Below, piece by piece: positions 1 to 4,834 of a stretch of DNA of 19,882 nt. The stretch is taken from positions 1 through 19,882 of the forward strand of contig JAQICW010000334.1 of assembly GCA_027858355.1 (NCBI GenBank). The letters are read 5' to 3'. Source of the stretch: Desulfobacula sp. GTDB lineage: Bacteria; Desulfobacterota; Desulfobacteria; Desulfobacterales; Desulfobacteraceae. Under the pieces are notes generated by a model that was not told the origin of the DNA, did not search any database, and worked only from the letters and a program-made list of their open reading frames with translations. A program made the position numbers and the translations under genes. Positions within the stretch are counted from its first letter, which is position 1. The number at the start of each line of letters is the position of its first letter.

Positions 1-49
1 CAACGATATTAATATATTTTAATTTTTTCAGGAATGTAAACGAAGCCTG

Positions 50-73
50 GTTAACTTTTATATGAAAGTTAAC
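50..73. promoter_or_regulatory. 24-bp near-palindrome, candidate operator
   Basis: The arms GTTAACTTT and AAAGTTAAC face each other around an AT-rich centre, with one mismatched pair. It lies inside the open frame of the WYL remnant, so it may be chance or a binding site left after gene decay. No hairpin tail follows, so a terminator is unlikely. Confidence 0.35.
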
Positions 74-250
74 GAGTCTCTTCGGGGGTATCAAAGACAC
101 CAGGGAATCTCAATATTCACAACTTCTTCTGAATCAGAATTAATAACCTGGATTCTATCATTCGGAAATGAGGCAAAAGTGTTGAAACCAGTACGGTTGA
201 TTGGAGAAGTTAAAGAAAATATTAAGTCCATGCAGTCTATTTATGAATAG
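62..250 (+). pseudogene. C-terminal remnant of a WYL-domain transcriptional regulator
   Basis: The 62-residue frame carries the motif WILSFGNEAKVLKP followed by a short helix ending in Y-E. This is the typical C-terminal extension (WCX) of WYL-domain regulators, in which a W-[IL]-LSFG segment and a V-L-x-P segment close the protein. The frame is open upstream only to position 23, where a TAA sits at 20-22. The HTH and the WYL core are absent from the 61 bases before it, and those bases do not read like WYL sequence. I see no ribosome binding site before the ATG at 62, which lies inside a palindrome. The simplest reading is a truncated gene whose 5' part was lost or lies left of the window behind a nonsense or frameshift change. 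WYL proteins (BrxR/CapW type) often control BREX and other defence loci, which gives this scrap some context. Confidence 0.6.
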
Positions 251-274
251 TTTCATCTTTTGATATTTTCAATT

Positions 275-290
275 TTGTCCCCGGGGACAA
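275..290. promoter_or_regulatory. Perfect 16-bp palindrome (TTGTCCCCGGGGACAA)
   Basis: A perfect self-complementary 16-mer lies between the WYL remnant and the IHF-alpha gene, about 50 bp upstream of the promoter proposed for the latter. As RNA it would form a 6-bp stem with a CCGG loop but lacks a good U tract (TCTTTT follows). A dyad operator is therefore as likely as a weak terminator. Confidence 0.45.
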
Positions 291-341
291 TCTTTTGATT
301 GTGGTTGGAAGAGACAAGGTCCTGTGACTGTGATCAAGATC

Positions 342-369
342 TTGACAATATCCCGTTGGATACCATAAA
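342..369 (+). promoter_or_regulatory. Candidate sigma-70 promoter of the IHF-alpha-like gene
   Basis: A consensus -35 TTGACA (342-347) is followed after 16 bp by CATAAA (364-369), four of six matches to TATAAT. It would start transcription about 45 nt ahead of the GTG start at 423. Confidence 0.45.
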
Positions 370-422
370 TGAAGTAGGGAAAAGACTTGTCAGTAATAAA
401 GAAAAATAGGAGCACAATCACA

Positions 423-704
423 GTGGCCTGTACCAAAACAACGATTATTGAAAAAGTATCAGAAACAATTGATATCAAACCATCAGAAGCAAAAGATACA
501 TTAGAAAACCTTCTTGAAATTATTAAATCGACCTTGGTATCGGGAGAAGATGTTATGATTTCTGGGTTTGGGAAATTTCAGGTCAATGATAAAGCATCCA
601 GGAAAGGACGGAATCCCGCTACAGGTGAAGATATGGTGTTGGATAAAAGAAGGGTGGTAACATTTAAATGTGCTGGAAAGTTACGGGATAAAATTAATTC
701 TTGA
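423..704 (+). CDS. ihfA: Integration host factor alpha / HU-family DNA-bending protein
   Basis: A nucleoid-associated protein that binds and bends DNA as a dimer. The 93-residue product has the family pattern: an N-terminal two-helix dimerisation part, then GEDVMISGFGKF, a basic beta-arm region with the signature GRNPATGE (the proline-containing intercalating arm), and a C-terminal helix ending in GKLRDKINS. Length and ending fit IHF-alpha better than HU. I chose GTG at 423 because it gives the standard N-terminus (ACTKTTIIEKVSETI) and has AGGAG at 408-412. A longer frame from TTG at 387 would add 12 residues not typical of the family. Tandem stops TGA-TAA end the gene. IHF assists sigma-54 promoters and site-specific recombination, so it could act at the sigma-54 site at 4310, but that is inference. 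It may be an accessory copy beside a chromosomal one. Confidence 0.88.
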   Translation: MACTKTTIIEKVSETIDIKPSEAKDTLENLLEIIKSTLVSGEDVMISGFGKFQVNDKASRKGRNPATGEDMVLDKRRVVTFKCAGKLRDKINS

Positions 705-750
705 TAAAAGAATCAAATATAAATGGAATGCTGTGTCGCAACGTAAACTG

Positions 751-779
751 TTGAAAGAATAGTCAGTTTCCATTATAAT
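751..779 (+). promoter_or_regulatory. Strong sigma-70 promoter with an internal dyad
   Basis: TTGAAA (751-756), a 17-bp spacer and a perfect TATAAT (774-779) stand about 60 bp ahead of the 841-2211 gene. The inverted arms AAACTG (745-750) and CAGTTT (764-769) bracket the -35 box and spacer, a position where a bound repressor would block RNA polymerase. Confidence 0.65.
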
Positions 780-840
780 GCAGAGCATTAAAAACAATTT
801 TTTTTTCAATTTTCCTGAGGTTTGGGTGGAGGCATAAGTG

Positions 841-2211
841 ATGATAGGTCCAAAAGTATTTAATCGATTCAAAAATGTACATGATGAGATTTTTCCGTTA
901 TCAGATTCCGGCAGTGGTCTAAAACAATTTAATGTTGAAGGGCTTACAAAGAAAAATGTTTCTTTACTGTTAACTTTTCCTGGAGTCTTGGCGTGCACAT
1001 TAGGGGCAACCATAAACCAGGATAGAATGGCTAATGATTTAAAAAAAATGGACATCTTAAAATTTGAATTTGGTGAAAGTGACTGCTGCTCAGAAAAGGA
1101 CAATACAGATCTAAAGATCCATGAAAACCAAAGAAAATTAAATGAAGAATTGTCTGGTGTTATTTCCAATATTTTCGGAAAAAGTAACTTTCTTCTGTTA
1201 ATGTCAATTGCCCATTTCGATGATGATGACCTTGAAAAACTTATTCTACTGTTATTCGAATATAATATGTTTTGCTTTGCGCTTATTTCATATCTTGAAA
1301 CAGATCAAACTCAATTCGATATTCCAGAATTAGGTATTGATGAGAACTTGCTTAATTATGTCCAAGGAAATCTTATTGCATATCACTTTGTCAGTATTTC
1401 CTTAAACTGGCTTTCCATTGTAAATGAATCAACACATTTTTCTGATTATGATACTTCCATTTATGGCGACCTTGATTTGCATGGAGTGAAAAATGCTGAT
1501 GAGTATCTATGCTCTTTATTGTTCAATATCATTGATGAAATCATTGCCATCTATGATGTGGTAATCGAAAAATTTGATAACCTGCCAATTAATATAGTCA
1601 ATTCTGTTGAAAAAAATATTGGTGGATTTAATGAGTTCATGGAGAAGGTGACAAAATCAGAAACCTATTTTGACATATTCAAACAATATCAGAATTATTT
1701 TAACGCGGTTTATTCCTTAAGAAGAAAAATCAATTTGATTGTAATCGAAGAGATCATAAAAGATATTGAAGATACCGACGGATGTCATGTACCATCAGAA
1801 ATGAAACCACTGCTGTTAGAAGCAATAGAAGAGATAATCGCATTTGGCAGAATTTTGAAAGATAGAAAAAAATCTCTTGAACTCAAAAATTATTCCAAGA
1901 GGTATGATTACCTAAAAAAGGATGAAATAATAAACGTCAAATCAACAGATGATGATGAATTTATAGAATATTTTGAATCACAAAAAAAACAAGGCCGTTA
2001 TAAGTATTTGAAATACCTGGACGCTCAGACTCTTTTTTACAGCGACAAAGAAGACAATAAAGAAGAAATACAATTTTTTACAAAAAATTGGAAAAGGGAT
2101 ATCTCACGACGGCTACTCCCTATAATAAAGTTACATATAGAAAACAATCCGAGTGGTTTTCCCATGCACGGCGCTATATTAGTGGATAAATTGGAATCAA
2201 ATGCTGATTGA
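841..2211 (+). CDS. Unrecognised 457-residue helical, acidic protein
   Basis: I do not recognise a family. The protein is largely alpha-helical and acidic, with leucine/isoleucine-rich amphipathic helices. A cluster of aspartates (HFDDDDLEK) lies near residue 125, and the C-terminal third is lysine-rich (about 340-460), containing a FIEYFESQKKQGRYKYLKYL segment. No signal peptide, clear membrane helix or nucleotide-binding motif is visible. GGAGG at 828-832 serves the start; it is 8 nt from ATG 841 and 5 nt from an adjacent in-frame GTG at 838. I prefer ATG 841. The gene is transcribed alone from its own near-consensus promoter, which carries a dyad, and converges on the 2328-2687 gene. Its place in an island with BREX makes an accessory or defence-linked role possible, but nothing in the sequence shows one. 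Confidence 0.8.
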   Translation: MIGPKVFNRFKNVHDEIFPLSDSGSGLKQFNVEGLTKKNVSLLLTFPGVLACTLGATINQDRMANDLKKMDILKFEFGESDCCSEKDNTDLKIHENQRKLNEELSGVISNIFGKSNFLLLMSIAHFDDDDLEKLILLLFEYNMFCFALISYLETDQTQFDIPELGIDENLLNYVQGNLIAYHFVSISLNWLSIVNESTHFSDYDTSIYGDLDLHGVKNADEYLCSLLFNIIDEIIAIYDVVIEKFDNLPINIVNSVEKNIGGFNEFMEKVTKSETYFDIFKQYQNYFNAVYSLRRKINLIVIEEIIKDIEDTDGCHVPSEMKPLLLEAIEEIIAFGRILKDRKKSLELKNYSKRYDYLKKDEIINVKSTDDDEFIEYFESQKKQGRYKYLKYLDAQTLFYSDKEDNKEEIQFFTKNWKRDISRRLLPIIKLHIENNPSGFPMHGAILVDKLESNAD

Positions 2212-2244
2212 TTTTTTATTTGTGTAAAAAAACGTATATAAGAA

Positions 2245-2303
2245 AAGAGTGGAGAAAAGCATTGATATTTCATTTCATTCGGCATTTGCAATACTCCACT
2301 CTT
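2245..2303 (-). terminator. Long-loop inverted repeat between convergent genes
   Basis: AAGAGTGGAG (2245-2254) and CTCCACTCTT (2294-2303) are perfect 10-bp arms around a 39-nt loop. Read on the minus strand the stem runs into TTTTCTTATA, so it can terminate the 2328-2687 gene. The plus strand has no U tract. The loop is unusually long for an intrinsic terminator. Confidence 0.5.
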
Positions 2304-2327
2304 CAAATCAAATTAAATTCAGTGAGA

Positions 2328-2687
2328 CTATGCCTGCTTTTTTTCCTGGCTCTCTCTAACACTCTCGATTATAAAGTTAAGCTTGTCAGCCACCAAATGC
2401 ATCAAAATCCATTTCAAGAAACCATAATGGTCTTTAACAAGATTTACCATAATGTGATCAATTTCGCGTTCATAGATACTGAAATCGACGTTATTGCCAG
2501 GGGCACTCTTTGATTGATGCAAGATTTCTTCGAAGTGTTCCATGACAATGGTGAATAATAGATTTGTGAAAGATTCAACACCTTCATGGACATTCGAGTC
2601 ATCAACTACGACAACTGCGCCAGTGGAAAGGAAAAATGGAACCTTTGTGGTGTAGGGCTGGATGTCAGAAAAATTTTCTATACTCAT
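2328..2687 (-). CDS. Unrecognised 119-residue protein
   Basis: No family is recognised. The N-terminal half is beta-like (KVPFFLSTGAVVVVDDSN). The C-terminal half is helical with regularly spaced hydrophobic residues, ending in a charged tail (SVRESQEKKQA). AGGAG lies 8 nt ahead of the ATG, supporting the start. A small dyad, ATGGAC and GTCCAT separated by 6 nt (2725-2742), sits about 40 bp upstream of the start and could be an operator. The gene stands alone on the minus strand, between a convergent gene and the radical-SAM gene 134 bp behind its start. It does not overlap its neighbours, so a monocistronic unit is likely. It has no cysteine and no obvious catalytic motif, so a regulatory or binding role is more likely than enzymatic. 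That is a guess. Confidence 0.72.
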   Translation of the reverse strand: MSIENFSDIQPYTTKVPFFLSTGAVVVVDDSNVHEGVESFTNLLFTIVMEHFEEILHQSKSAPGNNVDFSIYEREIDHIMVNLVKDHYGFLKWILMHLVADKLNFIIESVRESQEKKQA

Positions 2688-2779
2688 TTCTAAGTCTCCT
2701 CTTTTATAGAGATTAATTGGGATAATGGACTCTCATGTCCATCAAATAAGCAGAGTATAATTGAAAATTTGAAATGTTA

Positions 2780-2809
2780 TGCTCCATGGAAACCGCATTC
2801 CATGGAGCA
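2780..2809. terminator. Perfect 12-bp stem-loop behind the radical-SAM gene
   Basis: TGCTCCATGGAA (2780-2791) and TTCCATGGAGCA (2798-2809) pair perfectly around a 6-nt loop, 11 nt after the radical-SAM stop codon. The stem is very stable, but on the minus strand the following bases are TAACATTTCAAATTTT, a weak U tract. It may be a terminator or an RNA 3'-end stabiliser. Confidence 0.6.
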
Positions 2810-2820
2810 CTTAGGGGGGA

Positions 2821-3606
2821 TCATTTCTGGATTTGAATTGAAATGTTTAAGCCTTTCTCAATCTTTTTCCGTGCTTTATCTTTCCATCTGACCATCTGGT
2901 TGTCCTGCAGTTTTTGATAAAGCATTATCAAACGGGAAGTTCCTTGCTCAGCCTCAATTCGGTGGATTTCCCTCAAAAGTCGGTCGTCAGCACCTTTCTT
3001 CAGTCGACCGGTTTGATTCATTGTCCCAATCCAGATATCTTCGGTGACAAACGGCATTAAATCATTGACAAGTTCTACGGTGGCCGGTGGATCAATCATG
3101 GGCTCAATGCTTACTGAAGTCCTGAATCCAATGCTTTTGACATAGCTTAAAGAAGCCTTCCTTTCTTCGTAAATCGGGGCATTTGGCTCCCAGAACAATA
3201 GTTTCATATTGTCCATGGCTCCGATTGTGAACCGGAACAGCACTTGCCCCTGATATTTTTTTATTGATTCGCTCAGTTTAATCATCAGATTTAACCTGGG
3301 TTTTGATACAATGACTACTTCGTTTCCAGCAGTCAGAATTTTATCCAGGACGATGATACATTCATCAATGTTGGAGGGTAAAATATCATGTGATGTCGGA
3401 AATCCAATAACCCCTTCTCGTTTCCTCCAATTCTTGTTAACATCTTTTTGTCGAATTCTGGTATTCGCCCATTCTTCTTCTGTGACTTGATTAAACCGGA
3501 TCGCCATTTGCTTCGCATAACAATAACGGCAATTGTTGTCACACCCGGTGCAGCAATTTGCTGAGTTGGGTGCCCATTCTTTAAAGCCTGTTTTTTCTTT
3601 GGACAT
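2821..3606 (-). CDS. Radical-SAM superfamily protein (SPL-like / DUF5131-like)
   Basis: Predicted radical S-adenosylmethionine protein of 261 residues. The [4Fe-4S]-binding motif is CDNNCRYC (C-x3-C-x2-C) near residues 22-29, preceded by a further cysteine pair (NCCTG) as in several spore-photoproduct-lyase-like and phage-associated families. Later segments fit a partial TIM barrel: VIVSKPRLNL, VLFRFTIGAMD, a glutamate-containing SVSIEPMIDPP, and DIWIGTMNQTGRL. The start is well supported: AAAGGAGG ends about 6 nt before the ATG. The gene appears monocistronic and is followed by a strong hairpin at 2780-2809. The substrate cannot be told from sequence. Homologues of this general type occur on phages and mobile elements. 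It is not a viperin, whose motif context is different. The family call is firm at superfamily level only. Confidence 0.82.
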   Translation of the reverse strand: MSKEKTGFKEWAPNSANCCTGCDNNCRYCYAKQMAIRFNQVTEEEWANTRIRQKDVNKNWRKREGVIGFPTSHDILPSNIDECIIVLDKILTAGNEVVIVSKPRLNLMIKLSESIKKYQGQVLFRFTIGAMDNMKLLFWEPNAPIYEERKASLSYVKSIGFRTSVSIEPMIDPPATVELVNDLMPFVTEDIWIGTMNQTGRLKKGADDRLLREIHRIEAEQGTSRLIMLYQKLQDNQMVRWKDKARKKIEKGLNISIQIQK

Positions 3607-3724
3607 ATATATCCTCCTTTAATTGAATGATATGGATTTATTCCATACCAAGAAAAGTATACTTCAGGAGGCTCACTGGTAAGGCTCCATGATCTTTGAG
3701 TTTGATGGAGCGGGAAATAAAATA

Positions 3725-3774
3725 GCCACCTCAGATGCGCAGTATTATACTGACTCTGGGGTGGCACTTTTTTT
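3725..3774 (+). terminator. Intrinsic terminator, plus strand
   Basis: GCCACCTCAGA (3725-3735) pairs with TCTGGGGTGGC (3755-3765), 11 bp with one G-U pair. A second small stem, CAGTA/TACTG, sits inside the loop. Seven T follow at 3768-3774. This is a textbook terminator, yet no recognised plus-strand gene precedes it; the radical-SAM gene upstream runs the other way. Confidence 0.75.
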
Positions 3775-3864
3775 ACCGATAAATGATAGAAGATGGCTGA
3801 ACAATCCCAGCCGTTCAATTTTACCAGGATAAACGATGATTTGAACAAGAGAGAAGCACAAGAC

Positions 3865-3906
3865 ACAACCCTCCCCGGTTATTTTACAACAGGGTGTTTC
3901 TTTTTT
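3865..3906 (+). terminator. Second, weaker plus-strand terminator
   Basis: ACA-A-CCCT (3865-3872, one bulged A) pairs with AGGGTGT (3891-3897) around an 18-nt loop and is followed by TTTCTTTTTT. It is 90 bp beyond the first terminator, again with no recognised plus-strand gene before it. Confidence 0.5.
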
Positions 3907-4116
3907 AGTCTTAACGGGTCTATTTGTGAGACTTTATTTCGATCTTTTTAGATCTGGAGGGTATCAAATAATGATTTTTTCAGATTAGGTTTGGTTGTCT
4001 AACTGGGTGTTTTATTGTTCCAGCGGCTCACCAACAGAAAAATTATTTTCTCAGTCATTTCATCGGATTTACTTTTCAAAAAGCATATCACTAATCGAAT
4101 TATGTAAGGTAAAATT

Positions 4117-4187
4117 ACAAAAATATTTGGAACAGCAGTATCGCTGTCGCCATGTGTTGGTCAACATCACCGCCCAGTTTAACTTTT
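4117..4187. repeat. Copy 1 of a 64-71 bp direct repeat
   Basis: The ends are nearly identical to those of copy 2 at 4771-4834: an opening ACAAAAATATTTGGAAC followed by GCAGT, and a closing CACCG-C/T-CCAGTTTAACTTTT. The middle has diverged and is 7 nt longer. Copy 1 folds less well than copy 2 (inner CAGC/GCTG). It lies just upstream of the sigma-54/riboswitch unit. Confidence 0.75.
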
Positions 4188-4194
4188 TTTGGAA

Positions 4195-4234
4195 AATATT
4201 TGTCAATATTTGTCAATATTTGTCACATTTGTTC
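4195..4234 (+). repeat. Tandem 10-bp repeats (AATATTTGTC), three exact plus one degenerate
   Basis: Exact copies occupy 4195-4204, 4205-4214 and 4215-4224. ACATTTGTTC (4225-4234) is a degenerate fourth. The 10-bp period places each copy on one DNA face. Relative to the start inferred for the sigma-54 promoter (about 4336) they lie at -141 to -102, the usual range for enhancer sites of sigma-54 activators. An iteron-like role is the alternative. Confidence 0.65.
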
Positions 4235-4309
4235 TCATTTTTTCGTAGAAAATATTACCTGTACACTTGAGAACTCAATGATATCAAGCTTATTGAGATT
4301 GTAAGTACA

Positions 4310-4325
4310 TGGCATGTTTTTTGCT
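4310..4325 (+). promoter_or_regulatory. Sigma-54 (RpoN) promoter
   Basis: TGGCATG, four T, TTGCT matches the -24/-12 consensus TGGCACG-N4-TTGC[AT] with a single change. The invariant GG (4311-4312) and GC (4323-4324) are exactly 10 nt apart. The start would fall near 4336, which is where the riboswitch aptamer begins. Tandem 10-bp repeats upstream could be the enhancer, and CTCAAT/ATTGAG arms (4275-4298) lie between. Confidence 0.82.
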
Positions 4326-4335
4326 ATATTCTTGA

Positions 4336-4419
4336 GGGTAAGAGTATAAAGCCAAACCTGTTGTGAAGCAGGGACGGAAAACCACGGTGTTATAAAAGGT
4401 AGCTGGGGTGCTATAGGAG
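4336..4419 (+). ncRNA. Cyclic-di-GMP-I (GEMM-I) riboswitch aptamer
   Basis: The conserved core is present in order. AAGCCAAACC is followed by a 6-bp stem capped by the GNRA tetraloop GUGA (stem 4357-4362 with 4367-4372). Then come GGGACGGAAAACCACGG (tetraloop-receptor side), TATAAAA, and GGTAGCTGGGGTGC. Aligned by eye to the Vibrio Vc2 aptamer, the ligand-contacting positions G20, A47 and C92 correspond to g4351, a4378 and c4411, all conserved. The Vc2 pair G21-C46 is C-G here (4352/4377), a compensatory change that supports the fold. G at position 20 points to cyclic-di-GMP rather than the cGAMP-selective GEMM-Ib type, which has A. The aptamer starts at the inferred sigma-54 transcription start, so there is almost no leader before it. 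Confidence 0.9.
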
Positions 4420-4433
4420 CAACTATTTTTTTT
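4408..4433 (+). terminator. Riboswitch expression platform: terminator overlapping the aptamer
   Basis: GTGCT (4408-4412) can pair with AGC-A-AC (4418-4423, one bulge), followed by TA and eight T (4426-4433). The 5' arm includes c4411, the residue aligned with ligand-contacting C92. Aptamer folding and terminator folding are then mutually exclusive, and ligand would favour read-through (an ON switch). The stem is short, so the mechanism is tentative. Confidence 0.5.
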
Positions 4434-4461
4434 ATTAATGAAAATTTGAAAGGAGGTTTGT

Positions 4462-4488
4462 ATGTGGGAGATTGTTGAAGGTCGTTGA
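4462..4488 (+). CDS. 8-codon reading frame behind the riboswitch (leader peptide or gene stub)
   Basis: AAAGGAGG (4449-4456) lies 5 nt before ATG 4462, the best ribosome binding site in this region, but the frame is MWEIVEGR and then TGA at 4486. In the same frame, reading past that TGA stays open to another TGA at 4600 and a third at 4645. The continued translation (NVTKSSYGETDIIDVVVYN...) resembles nothing I know. Options are a short peptide, a gene stub left by decay, or a frame with recoded TGA. I find the last unlikely because neighbouring genes stop at TGA. Confidence 0.3.
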   Translation: MWEIVEGR

Positions 4489-4591
4489 AATGTGACTAAA
4501 AGTAGCTATGGTGAAACAGATATTATTGATGTGGTGGTTTATAATATTTATAAGTTCAAATACATTCGGCATAGGAGTTTCACCTGGTCGA

Positions 4592-4627
4592 TGATCTGTT
4601 GATATGTGCAAATATATCAACAGATCA
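4592..4627 (+). terminator. Perfect 14-bp stem-loop closing the riboswitch transcript
   Basis: TGATCTGTTGATAT (4592-4605) and ATATCAACAGATCA (4614-4627) pair perfectly around an 8-nt loop. CAATCATTTTTATG follows, a delayed and modest U tract. With the sigma-54 start near 4336 it would end a transcript of about 300 nt containing only the riboswitch and the 8-codon frame. Confidence 0.6.
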
Positions 4628-4770
4628 CAATCATTTTTATGATTTGATTCATGGTGGTACTATATATGAAACTTTCAGTTAGTTGGTTTTTAAGCTTTGT
4701 ATCCAGTATTCCATAAAACCGAAAACTTGGAATAGAAAAACCCGTTATCTTATATAGCCAGAATCAACAA

Positions 4771-4834
4771 ACAAAAATATTTGGAACGGCAGTGTTACCA
4801 GTATTGGTAAACACCACCGTCCAGTTTAACTTTT
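4771..4834 (-). repeat. Copy 2 of the repeat; terminator-like hairpin of the helicase operon
   Basis: This copy (see 4117-4187) ends exactly at the helicase stop codon. It forms a long imperfect hairpin: GGAACGGCAGTGTTACCA faces TGGTAAACACCACCGTCC. On the minus strand the stem is followed by AAATATTTTTGTTT, so this copy can end the minus-strand operon. The conservation of both flanks with copy 1 suggests an element that spreads, not only a terminator. Confidence 0.65.

Larger units (their letters stand above)
3607..4116. other. Intergenic stretch with hairpins, no convincing gene
   Basis: This stretch holds a 10-bp palindrome AAGTATACTT (3655-3664), a 7-bp stem GCTCCAT/ATGGAGC near 3685-3710, two plus-strand terminators (listed separately), and a 5-bp stem GATCT-tttt-AGATC near 3943-3956. 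A 47-codon frame at 3689-3832 has AGGAGG 17 nt upstream, too far for a start, and runs through a terminator hairpin. The density of hairpins with plus-strand U tracts suggests small plus-strand RNAs, but I see no clear promoter. Confidence 0.5.

Noticed and set aside
2208..2513. 101-codon plus-strand frame
   Set aside because: It overlaps the antisense of the 2328-2687 gene, crosses the convergent inverted repeat and has no ribosome binding site.
2821..3606. Prokaryotic viperin
   Set aside because: The cysteine-motif context (CDNNCRYCYAK) and the rest of the protein do not match viperin-type sequences.
3689..3832. 47-codon plus-strand frame from ATG 3689
   Set aside because: The nearest ribosome-binding-like AGGAGG is 17 nt away and a strong terminator lies inside the frame, so coding is doubtful.
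4195..4234. CRISPR or plasmid-origin iterons
   Set aside because: Units are only 10 bp, abutting and without spacers, and no replication-initiator gene is nearby; a regulatory site fits better.
3995..4270. 91-codon plus-strand reading frame
   Set aside because: It starts at TTG without a ribosome binding site and runs through repeat copy 1 and the tandem 10-mers; the product is phenylalanine/serine-rich with no family look.
4336..4419. cGAMP-sensing (GEMM-Ib) variant of the riboswitch
   Set aside because: The position aligned with Vc2 G20 is G (4351), whereas the cGAMP-selective type has A there. Only a binding assay can settle it.
4435..4620. 61-codon minus-strand frame in the riboswitch transcript region
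   Set aside because: It is opposite the inferred transcript, overlaps the ribosome binding site and hairpin, and its composition is not protein-like.
4117..4834. Repeats as integron attC sites
   Set aside because: GTTTAAC fits the RYYYAAC box, but it lies on the wrong side of the hairpin and no matching GTTRRRY box closes the structure.
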